A stretch of 64,000 bases of DNA from an uncultured Prevotellaceae bacterium (GTDB taxonomy: Bacteria > Bacteroidota > Bacteroidia > Bacteroidales > Bacteroidaceae). Location: assembly GCA_902776685.1 (NCBI GenBank), contig CACYRB010000001.1:1-64000 (forward strand), read 5' to 3'. This document shows positions 1 to 7,628 of the stretch, in pieces (position 1 is the first letter of the stretch; every line of letters starts with the position of its first letter). Below the pieces are notes generated by a model. It was not told the origin of the DNA. It was given only the letters and a program-made list of their open reading frames with translations, and made no database searches. The translations under genes and the position numbers were made by a program.

Positions 1-17
1 GGAATAAAATTCCATTA

Positions 18-89
18 GCATGTAGGGACGCGGCGTGCCGCGTTAATCAGTTTTAGACATTCAACGCGGCACGCCGCGTCCCTACATGC
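18..89. repeat. 27-bp perfect inverted repeat
   Basis: Arms 18-44 and 63-89 are exact reverse complements separated by 18 bases. Each arm contains the sub-palindrome CGCGGCGTGCCGCG. Parts of the same repeat, ending CCCTACATGCTAATGG, recur around 35516-35573 and 35974-36041, so this is a dispersed family rather than a gene-specific terminator. Confidence 0.85.
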
Positions 90-303
90 AAACGGAGACT
101 TTTCAACCTTTCAACTTTCTGAGGTTTGTTCTGTTTTTCCCCTTTTTGACATGAAATCGGCTATGAAACACTGAGAGAATGCATCATTCGAGGAAAAACA
201 GAACAACATTTCTGCCTGAAAATTCCTCCAAAAAGAGGCAAAAAAAGCTCAAATCCACTCGTTTCACACCACTTTCATCTTCCACTTTTCGCTTTTCATT
301 TCT

Positions 304-408
304 GAAAGATATATGTTTCGGGTTGCAAAAGACCGTCTTTCGCACTCCAAAAGACGGTCTTTTACCACCCAAAAGCTTAGCTTTCGGAGGCGAAAGACCT
401 ATCTTTCG
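304..408 (+). repeat. Five-palindrome 22-bp array, copy 1
   Basis: Five imperfect palindromes of the form (C)RAAAG-core-CTTTY(G) have centres at about 311.5, 334, 356, 378 and 399.5, which is 22 bp apart. The cores in order are ATATAT, ACCGT, ACGGT, CTTAG and ACCTAT. The 5' flank is a pyrimidine tract (CACTTTTC-like), as in copies 2 and 3. Same orientation as copy 3. Confidence 0.85.
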
Positions 409-586
409 CTTTTCTCAAAACACCTTTTAGCCACTCCCAGAACCCTACTGCTCTCATTTCCAACAAATTACAAAAAACTCGAAAAATCGGCCCAAAAACC
501 ACCTTACCGTCACTCTTCTTCATTTTTTCAAAAATTCCCGTCAAAATTTTTCCCTCCCCTGCAACGTAAAAACAGAACAAGCCGAA

Positions 587-624
587 AGCAGAGCCAAGTT
601 TGCTTGGGCTATGCTGAGGCGCAG
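587..624 (+). repeat. Short hairpin repeat (AGCAGAGCC family)
   Basis: This 38-base unit begins AGCAGAGCCAAG and ends GCGCAG, and folds into a CCAAG/CTTGG hairpin. A related unit lies reversed at 49828-49864, where the stem has changed on both sides to CAAAC/GTTTG. Paired changes suggest that the fold, not the sequence, is what is kept. Confidence 0.55.
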
Positions 625-654
625 CCTGTTTTATGTAAAAACAGAACAATAAAA

Positions 655-686
655 AAATACGATGGTAAGTTGTTACCATCGTATTT
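655..686 (-). terminator. Rho-independent terminator after lpxA
   Basis: Arms 655-668 and 673-686 form a perfect 14-bp stem with a 4-base loop. On the minus strand the stem is followed by a run of T, and it starts 22 bases after the stop codon of the lpxA-like gene. Confidence 0.85.
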
Positions 687-707
687 GTATAGACCGAGAG
701 CAGGAAC

Positions 708-1490
708 TTAGATTTTTCCGATGATGCCCTGCTCGGTGGCGCGAATGAAGTCGACGATATTGGTGATTTCGTCGCTGGGCGGCACCTGCTCCTCAATCTG
801 GTTGCAAGCATCGAAGACGCTGGCCTGACCATTGAACACGAGGCGGTAGGCATTGGCAATGTGTCGTAGCACCTTGTCGCTGATGCCATAGGTGCGACAC
901 ATGGTCGTGTTGACTCCCGCATAGCCCACGGGCATTCCTCCAGCGATGATGTAGGGCGGCACGTCCTTGGAAAAGGTTGTTCCGGCCTGTATCATGGCAC
1001 CCTCGCCGACACGGGTCTTGGCATTCTGGATGACCGACGACGAGAAGATGACGCCGTTGCCAATCTCGCAGTCGCCGGCAATCTTCGTGCCGTAGCCGAA
1101 GACGCAGCTGTTGCCCACCTTGGTGTCGTGGGAGATATGGGCGCCCTCCATCAGACAGTTCTCGTTGCCGATGACGGTCTGGCCGCCTCGATGGGTGGCA
1201 CGGTTGACGACAACGTTCTCGCGAATGATGTTGTTGTCGCCGATGATGAGCTCCGACTTCTCGCCCCGGAAGTTAAAGTCCTGCGGCAGTGCGCCGAGCA
1301 CAGAACCCTGGTGCACCTTGTTGCGTGCACCCATGCGGGTACCGTTGAGGATGGAGACGAAGGGGAAGATGATGCATCCGTCGCCTATCACCACATCGTC
1401 TTCTATATAGACGAAGGGGAAAATCTTGCAGTTGTCGCCAATTTTAGCCTTGGGACTAATCTCGGCTCTTGGGGAAATATCGCTTGCCAT
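708..1490 (-). CDS. lpxA: UDP-N-acetylglucosamine O-acyltransferase (LpxA)
   Basis: A 260-residue left-handed beta-helix acyltransferase of the LpxA type, which puts the first 3-hydroxyacyl chain on UDP-GlcNAc in lipid A synthesis in the cytoplasm. Hexapeptide repeats ([IV]GxxxxI) run through the first ~190 residues. 'AHISHD' near residues 117-122 carries the histidine equivalent to E. coli His125, and a helical C-terminal cap follows. Length matches E. coli LpxA (262). I start at the second ATG (MASD); an ATG three codons upstream is possible. It begins 30 bases after the efflux outer-membrane gene and may be co-transcribed. No lpxC, fabZ or lpxD is adjacent, so it could be a second, LpxA-like copy. 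Confidence 0.85.
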   Translation of the reverse strand: MASDISPRAEISPKAKIGDNCKIFPFVYIEDDVVIGDGCIIFPFVSILNGTRMGARNKVHQGSVLGALPQDFNFRGEKSELIIGDNNIIRENVVVNRATHRGGQTVIGNENCLMEGAHISHDTKVGNSCVFGYGTKIAGDCEIGNGVIFSSSVIQNAKTRVGEGAMIQAGTTFSKDVPPYIIAGGMPVGYAGVNTTMCRTYGISDKVLRHIANAYRLVFNGQASVFDACNQIEEQVPPSDEITNIVDFIRATEQGIIGKI

Positions 1491-1520
1491 AATTATCAAT
1501 TTTCAATTGTCAATTATCAA

Positions 1521-2936
1521 TTACTTTGCTCCGCCGCCCAGTGCCTGATAGAGGTTGACGACGGCCTGCATCTTATTGAAGTCGTCGGTAATCTTCGAAA
1601 TCTGCGCCGAGAGCAGACTGCTCTGTGCCTGTATCACCTCGAGATAGGTGGTGTTGCCGGCACTGGTCATGAGGGTCTTGGTGTCTTCGACGTTCTTCTT
1701 CAGCACCTCAATCTGCTGAGCCTCGATGCGGCCCTTTTCGTCGGCGGCATTATATTGCACGAGGGCGTTGCTGACCTCGCTGCCGGCAGAGAGGATGGAG
1801 TTCTGCCAAGTGTTGTAGGCCTGCTCGTATTGTGCCTCAGCCACACGCAGACCGGCAGTAAGCTGGCCTTTCATGTAGAGGGGCTGCACAAGACTGGCTA
1901 CGGCATTGAGCAGTATCTTGCCCGGGTTGACCACACCTGCACCGGCACTGTTGGTGAAGATGCCGCTGGGGCTGATAGTAAGCTGCGGATAGAAGCGCGA
2001 GCGAGCCGTCTCAACGCCATAGAAGCACTGGGCCAGCTGCATCTCGGCAGCATGTACGTCGGCACGGTTGGCCAGCAGGTTGATGCCGATGCCGGTAGAG
2101 AACTCCGACGGCAGTGACTGGTCTTCGAGTGCACCGCGGGCAATGGTCTGTGCCGGCTGTCCGATGAGCAGCGAGAGCGAATTCTCCACCTCGCGTATCT
2201 GGCGCTGCATGTCGATTTTCTGCGACTGCACCGACAGATAATTCGACTCGGCACTCTGCACCGAAGTAGAGCGGTAGCCGATGCGGGTGTCCTTCATGAG
2301 TTTCATCAGGTCCCACGTATTCTTGGTGAGTTCCTCCATGTCGTCGAGCACTTTCAGCTGGCTGTCGAGCATGAGCAGCGTGTAGTACATATTGGCTATG
2401 GCCGAGATGATGTTGGTCTTCACCACGGTCTGATAGTCCTTAGTGGCCAGCAGTGCCACCTGAGCAGCACGCTTCTGACTGAGCAGGTTGCCGAAGAGGT
2501 CGACGTTCCAGCTGGCCGAGATGGGCAGCTGATAGGTCTTGTTGACCTTGCCGAAGTCCCACGACGAGATGGTGCCTTGCGGGGTAAACGTGAACGAGGG
2601 CAGGAAAGCCAGACGGGCGGTCTTGAGCTGCTGCTCGGCCATCTTCACGTTGAGCGCGGCATTGAGCAGGTCGACGTTGTTGGTCAGGCCTTTTTCAATC
2701 AGCTCGCGCAGGTAGCTGTCGGTGAAGACCGAGCGCCAAGGCAGGTTGCCGAAGCTTGTGGTGTCGCTGACAGCGAGGGTGTCGGTTGCCGAGAGCGGGT
2801 CGCGCACAATGCCCTGGGTGCTGACCTCGGGCCGCTCGTAGGGTGCGTAGAGCTGCTGCTTCATGTGCTTATAGGTGCCACAGCCCGAAAGCAGCACGGC
2901 CGTCAGGCATCCATATATATAATGTTTCATTTTCAT
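1521..2936 (-). CDS. RND efflux outer-membrane factor (OprM/NodT family)
   Basis: A 471-residue TolC-like outer-membrane channel lipoprotein that would dock onto the pump encoded just upstream. The signal peptide ends in a lipobox (LLSGC, Cys19). Two repeated halves of long helices follow, typical of outer_membrane efflux proteins, with phrases such as 'AALNVKMAEQQLKTARLAFLP' and 'ANRADVHAAEMQLA' that are standard for the NodT/OprM group. Only three bases separate it from the pump gene, so the three efflux genes form one operon. Substrates cannot be told from sequence. A clear family call. Confidence 0.93.
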   Translation of the reverse strand: MKMKHYIYGCLTAVLLSGCGTYKHMKQQLYAPYERPEVSTQGIVRDPLSATDTLAVSDTTSFGNLPWRSVFTDSYLRELIEKGLTNNVDLLNAALNVKMAEQQLKTARLAFLPSFTFTPQGTISSWDFGKVNKTYQLPISASWNVDLFGNLLSQKRAAQVALLATKDYQTVVKTNIISAIANMYYTLLMLDSQLKVLDDMEELTKNTWDLMKLMKDTRIGYRSTSVQSAESNYLSVQSQKIDMQRQIREVENSLSLLIGQPAQTIARGALEDQSLPSEFSTGIGINLLANRADVHAAEMQLAQCFYGVETARSRFYPQLTISPSGIFTNSAGAGVVNPGKILLNAVASLVQPLYMKGQLTAGLRVAEAQYEQAYNTWQNSILSAGSEVSNALVQYNAADEKGRIEAQQIEVLKKNVEDTKTLMTSAGNTTYLEVIQAQSSLLSAQISKITDDFNKMQAVVNLYQALGGGAK

Positions 2937-2939
2937 AGT

Positions 2940-5900
2940 CTATTCCTCCAATTTATATTCCTGCATGGGGCCATGCGCATACTGTTCGAGCTCGCGGGCC
3001 ACCTCGGTGTTCTCTTCATCTTCGAACTTCAAAGGCGAAATCTTCTCCTGCAACGACTGGAAGATGACGAACAAGGTGGGCACGACGAAGAGCTGGCAGA
3101 GCGTACCTATCAACATACCGCCCACGGCTGCCGCGCCAAGCGTCTGGTTACCGTTCTTGCCCACACCCGATGCAAACATCATGGGGAGCAGACCGATAAT
3201 CATGGCCAGCGAGGTCATCAGAATAGGACGCAGACGGGCTGCCGAACCGAGCACAGCCGACCACGATATGGCCATACCGAGCTGTCGACGCTCAAGGGCA
3301 AACTGCACAATCAGAATGGCATTCTTGGCCAACAGACCGATGAGCATGATGAGCGAAATCTGCATGTAGATGTCATTGGAGTGTCCGAAAATCTGCGTGA
3401 AGCCGAAGGCACCAGCCAGGCCGAACGGCACGGAGAGCACAACGGCCAACGGCAGGATGTAGCTCTCATACTGTGCGGAAAGTATCAAATAGATGAACAT
3501 GATACAGAGCACGAAGATGAGGGCTGTAGAGTTGCTCGACTTGGCCTCTTGACGGGTCAGACCCGAATAGTCGTAGGTATAGCCTGTCGGCAGTTTGTCT
3601 TTGGCAACCTCTTCCACAGCCTTGATGGCCTCACCCGTTGAATATCCGTCGGCGACCGACACCGTCACGTTGATGGCCGTGAACAGGTTGAAGCGGTTGA
3701 TGTTCGACGGACCATAGACGCGTTTCAGCGTGCAGAACTCGTTGACGGGAGCCATGCCCGAGCCAGTGCGGACAAAGATGTTGTTCATGCTCTCGGGAGT
3801 CATTCGGCTCTCGGGATCGGCCTGAATCATCACACGATAGAGCTTTCCGTAGGCATTAAAGTTTGAGGCATAGAGTCCGCCGTAGTAGCCCTGCAACGTG
3901 CTCAGCACTGTCTGCGGCGATATGCCAGACTGCTTACACTTGGCCACGTCCACATTAATCATGTACTGAGGATAGTTGGGGTTGTAGGACGTCATAGCCA
4001 TCTGTACCTCGGGACGAGTGTTCAACTCCTTCAGGTAGTCTTGCGTAATCTCGAAGAATCGGTTAAGATTGCCGCCGGTACGGTCTTGCAACACAAGCGA
4101 CACACCACTGTTGGCAGAAAAGCCGGGAATCATTGGCGGTCCGAAAGCGATGATCTGAGCATCCTTAATCTGGGCCGTCTGCTTGTAAATCATTCCCAAG
4201 ACAGAGGTCGACTCACGCGGATTGACAAAGAATCGCATGATGCCGTCGCCCTGCCACAAGCCCGAAATCTTATACCACAGACCACCTGTACGCTCTTCAA
4301 ACGGTTTCAGCTTGATGATGAACGTGGCCTGGTCGGAACCCTGACCGGCAATGAAGTTGTAACCCTGAATCTGTTCACGGCTCTGAATGGCCGGATTGGC
4401 AGCCAGCATCGAGTCGACCTGCGAGATGACTTGCTTGGTGCGCTCGACCGAAGTGGCGGGGGGCATGGAGATGGTACAGAACAAAGTTCCTGTATCTTCG
4501 TCGGGAACGAGTCCCGTCTTGGTGGTCGACATAGTGAACACCAATGCTACGATACCAGCCACAATGGCCAGTCCGATAATCAGAGGCTTGCGCACCAGCT
4601 TTTCAACGGCATTCTTATACTTGTTCAGGATTTTGTCGTATGAGGCATTGAACGACGTGTGCATCCGGTCGAGCAGCGACATCTTGCGCTCGTGACCTTC
4701 GGCATCGTGCGGTTTCAGGAACAACGCACAGAGGGCCGGCGACAGCGTCAGGGCGTTCAAAGCCGAGATGAAGATGCTGACGGCCATCGTGATACCGAAC
4801 TCCTTATAGAACGTTCCACTCGTTCCGCCGATGAACGACACGGGGATGAACACCGATGCCATGACCAACGTAATCGAGATAATGGCACCCGAGATTTCAT
4901 TCATGGCGTCGATTGACGCACGCATCGTGCTCTTATAGCCCTGGTCGAGCTTGGCATGGACAGCCTCAACCACGATGATGGCATCGTCAACCACAATGGC
5001 AATGGCCAACAACAAAGCCGACAACACAAGCAGGTTGATGGAGAATCCCACCACCTTCAGGAAGAAGAACGTACCGATGAGCGATACAGGCACGGCAATC
5101 AGCGGGATAAGTGTCGAACGGAAGTCTTGCAGGAAGACGTAAACCACGAGGAACACCAGTACGAGCGTCAAGATGAGCGTGAACACCACCTCCTCGATAG
5201 AAGCATAGAGGAACTCGGTCACGTCGTAGTTGATCTTATACTCCAGTCCCGGCGGGAAACTCTTGGCCTGCTCTTCAAGCTCAGCCTTCACGTTCTTTGC
5301 AATTTCGTTGGCATTCGAACCGGCAATCTGCTGCACCATACCCATGACCGACGGTCTGTTGTTGTTCTTCATCGACACAGAGTACTGCAATCCGCCCAGT
5401 TCAATCTTTGCCACATCTTTCAGCTTCAGCGTTTGGCCGTCGTCGGTGGTCTTGATGATGATGTTGCCAAATTCCTCTGGCGTCTTCAGTCGGCCCGTGT
5501 AGCGCATGGCATACTCATAGGCCACGTTCGACTGCTCACCGAAGGAACCCGGTGCTGCCTCGATGTTCTGTTCGGCCAGCACACCACTGATGTCGGTCGG
5601 CATCAGGCTGTACTGCTTCATCACTTCCGGCTTCAGCCAGATACGCATGGAGTAGGTTTTCATACCCGGTGACGACACGTCGCCGACGCCCTCGATACGC
5701 TTCAGGGCAGGTATGATGTTGATGTTTGCGTAGTTGGTGAGGAACTCATCGTCGTAGCGTCCGTCTTCCGACGTGAGGGTGTACATGACAACTTGCGAAG
5801 TCTGGCGTTTCATGACCTGCACACCGGCCCGCGTCACTTCTGCGGGTAGCAACGCCTGAGCCTGTGCCACGCGGTTTTGCACGTTGACGGCACACATATC

Positions 5901-6203
5901 GGCATTGATGCCTTGGCGGAAGAGGATAGAGATGGTTCCCGAACCGTTGTTGGTGGCCGACGATGTCATATAGTCCATGCCCTCGACACCGTTGATACTC
6001 TCTTCGAGCGGTGCGAGCACAGAGTTCTTTACAGTTTCGGCATCGGCACCGGTATAGGATGTCCACACCATGACGGTAGGCGGCGCGATGTCGGGATACT
6101 GTTCAATAGGCAATGTAGCGAGACCGATGAAACCCAGAATGACGATGACCACCGAGATTACCGTCGAGAGCACCGGCCGCTTTATAAAGTTTGTAAATGT
6201 CAT
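2940..6203 (-). CDS. RND multidrug efflux permease (AcrB/MexB, HAE1)
   Basis: A 1087-residue inner-membrane proton/drug antiporter. It begins with the classic amphipathic start and first helix ('FIKRPVLSTVISVVIVILG'). Two large periplasmic loops separate two sets of six membrane segments, with the paired aspartates of transmembrane segment 4 in 'AIVVDDAIIVVEAV' near residue 407 forming the proton relay. It is slightly longer than AcrB (1049) because of a charged C-terminal tail. It sits between adaptor and outer-membrane factor in one leftward operon. The drug or bile-type substrate is unknown. Confidence 0.96.
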   Translation of the reverse strand: MTFTNFIKRPVLSTVISVVIVILGFIGLATLPIEQYPDIAPPTVMVWTSYTGADAETVKNSVLAPLEESINGVEGMDYMTSSATNNGSGTISILFRQGINADMCAVNVQNRVAQAQALLPAEVTRAGVQVMKRQTSQVVMYTLTSEDGRYDDEFLTNYANINIIPALKRIEGVGDVSSPGMKTYSMRIWLKPEVMKQYSLMPTDISGVLAEQNIEAAPGSFGEQSNVAYEYAMRYTGRLKTPEEFGNIIIKTTDDGQTLKLKDVAKIELGGLQYSVSMKNNNRPSVMGMVQQIAGSNANEIAKNVKAELEEQAKSFPPGLEYKINYDVTEFLYASIEEVVFTLILTLVLVFLVVYVFLQDFRSTLIPLIAVPVSLIGTFFFLKVVGFSINLLVLSALLLAIAIVVDDAIIVVEAVHAKLDQGYKSTMRASIDAMNEISGAIISITLVMASVFIPVSFIGGTSGTFYKEFGITMAVSIFISALNALTLSPALCALFLKPHDAEGHERKMSLLDRMHTSFNASYDKILNKYKNAVEKLVRKPLIIGLAIVAGIVALVFTMSTTKTGLVPDEDTGTLFCTISMPPATSVERTKQVISQVDSMLAANPAIQSREQIQGYNFIAGQGSDQATFIIKLKPFEERTGGLWYKISGLWQGDGIMRFFVNPRESTSVLGMIYKQTAQIKDAQIIAFGPPMIPGFSANSGVSLVLQDRTGGNLNRFFEITQDYLKELNTRPEVQMAMTSYNPNYPQYMINVDVAKCKQSGISPQTVLSTLQGYYGGLYASNFNAYGKLYRVMIQADPESRMTPESMNNIFVRTGSGMAPVNEFCTLKRVYGPSNINRFNLFTAINVTVSVADGYSTGEAIKAVEEVAKDKLPTGYTYDYSGLTRQEAKSSNSTALIFVLCIMFIYLILSAQYESYILPLAVVLSVPFGLAGAFGFTQIFGHSNDIYMQISLIMLIGLLAKNAILIVQFALERRQLGMAISWSAVLGSAARLRPILMTSLAMIIGLLPMMFASGVGKNGNQTLGAAAVGGMLIGTLCQLFVVPTLFVIFQSLQEKISPLKFEDEENTEVARELEQYAHGPMQEYKLEE

Positions 6204-6215
6204 ATCTGCTTAAAT

Positions 6216-7421
6216 TTATTTCTTTCCACTCATGGCATTGATGAATCCTTTGGCCGTGCTGTTGCTCTCGCCGAGCTTCTGGGCCTCTTGGATTTTCTTG
6301 TCATACTGTGCAGGGGTGATGGGCTTGATTTCCATGCCGTCGGAGAGCGACTGGATGCCGTTGGTCACGTAGCGGTCGCCGACCTGTAAGCCGCTGACAA
6401 CGACGTAGTTGTTGCCGTCGGTCTGCGGGTCGACCTTGATTTCGGTATATTTCACCTTGTTGTCCTTGCCTACAATGTAAACGAAGTGCTTGTCCTGAAC
6501 TTCGGAAACCACACTCTGCGGAATGAGCAGTGCGTGAGCGTTGTCGCGCGGTATGATGATAGAGCCCGAGCCGCCGCTCTTGAGCAGACGCTCAGGATTG
6601 GAGAACTGCGCGATGACCGACACGCTACCTGTGGCGGGGTCGATGACTCCGCTCACCTTGCTCACTTTGCCCGGATGGTTGTAGGTGCTGCCGTCGGCCA
6701 GCTGCAGCTTCACGGTGGGGAAGGTGCTGAGGGCTGCATTGACGCTGCCCGAGGTCTTCGTCATTTCGAGCACGTCTTTCTCTGTCATCGAGAAATAGGC
6801 CTCGATGGTGCTGACGTTCGACACCGTTGTCAGGGGCTCTGCGCTCGATGCGCTGACCAATGCGCCCACCTTGAACGGCAGGCTGCCGATGACGCCGCTG
6901 GCCGGACTCTTCACGTAGCAGAAGCTGAGCGTCTCCTGTGCCGAAGCCAGGGCTGCTTTGGCCTGAGCCACCTGGGCGCGGGCCACCTCGTAGTTGTTCT
7001 TCGCCGACTGAAGTTCGAACTGTCCGATGACGTTATTGTTGAACAACTGCTGGTTGTTTTCAAAAGTCAGCTTGGCCGTATTCATCTGTGCCGTAGCCGT
7101 ATTCACTGCGGCCTGAGCCTGACGCACCTGGGCCTGATAGGTGGCATTGTCGATGATGAACAACAACTGGCCTGCGCCAACAGCCTGACCTTCTTTCACA
7201 CAAACCTGCGTGATGAAGCCCGAGACCTTCGGACGAATCTGTACGTCCTGGATACCTTTGAGCGTGGCCGGATAGGTGCTCTGCATGACAGAGCTCTTTG
7301 CCTCGACCGTCATAACGGGATATTCGTTATCACCAAAATTAGGCCGTCCGCCCTGCTTTCCGCCACACGAGGCGAGCAACGAGGCTAAGGCCACGAATAA
7401 AAATGTCTGTTTGAAATTCAT
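6216..7421 (-). CDS. RND efflux periplasmic adaptor (AcrA/MexA)
   Basis: A 401-residue membrane-fusion lipoprotein linking pump and outer-membrane channel. The lipobox 'LLASC' lies near residue 19. A biotinyl-lipoyl-like half motif ('GFITQVCVKEGQAVGAGQLLFIID'), a helical hairpin rich in A/Q/N, a second lipoyl half ('SPASGVIGSLPFKVGALVS') and beta-barrel plus membrane-proximal domains follow in the usual order. I chose the ATG at 7421 (MNFKQTF), which places the hydrophobic signal at the N terminus; a start 11 codons earlier would bury it. First gene of the efflux operon, reading from the promoter near 7543-7575. Confidence 0.93.
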   Translation of the reverse strand: MNFKQTFLFVALASLLASCGGKQGGRPNFGDNEYPVMTVEAKSSVMQSTYPATLKGIQDVQIRPKVSGFITQVCVKEGQAVGAGQLLFIIDNATYQAQVRQAQAAVNTATAQMNTAKLTFENNQQLFNNNVIGQFELQSAKNNYEVARAQVAQAKAALASAQETLSFCYVKSPASGVIGSLPFKVGALVSASSAEPLTTVSNVSTIEAYFSMTEKDVLEMTKTSGSVNAALSTFPTVKLQLADGSTYNHPGKVSKVSGVIDPATGSVSVIAQFSNPERLLKSGGSGSIIIPRDNAHALLIPQSVVSEVQDKHFVYIVGKDNKVKYTEIKVDPQTDGNNYVVVSGLQVGDRYVTNGIQSLSDGMEIKPITPAQYDKKIQEAQKLGESNSTAKGFINAMSGKK

Positions 7422-7542
7422 ACCTATTTTTATATTACAATTATCTATAACCAATTTTTTCTATCTAAAACGATTTGTTTGAATACACGACTCCTACACC
7501 TCTCAATAGAAAACTTTTTGAAGGCTTGGAGTTTTTTCGCTG

Positions 7543-7575
7543 CAAAATTACTAATTATTATATAAAGTATGACAA
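7543..7575 (-). promoter_or_regulatory. Promoter of the RND efflux operon
   Basis: On the minus strand TAATTTTG (complement of 7543-7550) matches the Bacteroidetes -7 consensus TAnnTTTG. A TTG-containing -33 element (7571-7575) lies 20 bases upstream. Transcription would start about 115 bases before the adaptor ATG. Confidence 0.55.
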
Positions 7576-7579
7576 TATA

Positions 7580-7617
7580 AATATTGTTTTTAACAACATG
7601 AATATTGTTTTTAACAA
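7580..7617. promoter_or_regulatory. Tandem operator-like repeat upstream of efflux operon
   Basis: Two identical 17-base sequences (7580-7596 and 7601-7617) repeat with a 21-bp period, two turns of DNA. Each contains the inverted repeat TTGTT-TTT-AACAA. They sit directly upstream of the predicted -33 element of the efflux promoter, a position that suits an activator or a cooperative repressor. No regulator gene is adjacent. Confidence 0.5.
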
Positions 7618-7628
7618 TAATTACCGAA

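Larger units (their letters stand above)
1..654. other. Gene-free region rich in repeats
   Basis: I see no credible gene here. From left to right it holds a perfect 27-bp inverted repeat (18-89), pyrimidine-rich tracts, a five-palindrome array (304-408), an A/T-rich stretch and a 38-base hairpin repeat (587-624). Reading frames of 60-180 codons cross the region, but they lack family features and run through the repeats, so I treat them as chance. Confidence 0.7.

Noticed and set aside
304..408. CRISPR-like array.
   Set aside because: Units are palindromes of differing core with 3-7-base gaps rather than identical repeats with ~30-base spacers.
377..922. 181-codon minus-strand frame through the palindrome array into lpxA.
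   Set aside because: It overlaps the lpxA 3' end in another frame and passes through a terminator and repeats.
1128..2117. Long plus-strand open frame (329 codons) over lpxA and the outer-membrane factor.
   Set aside because: Antisense to two clear family members; it arises from the high G+C third-position pattern of those genes.
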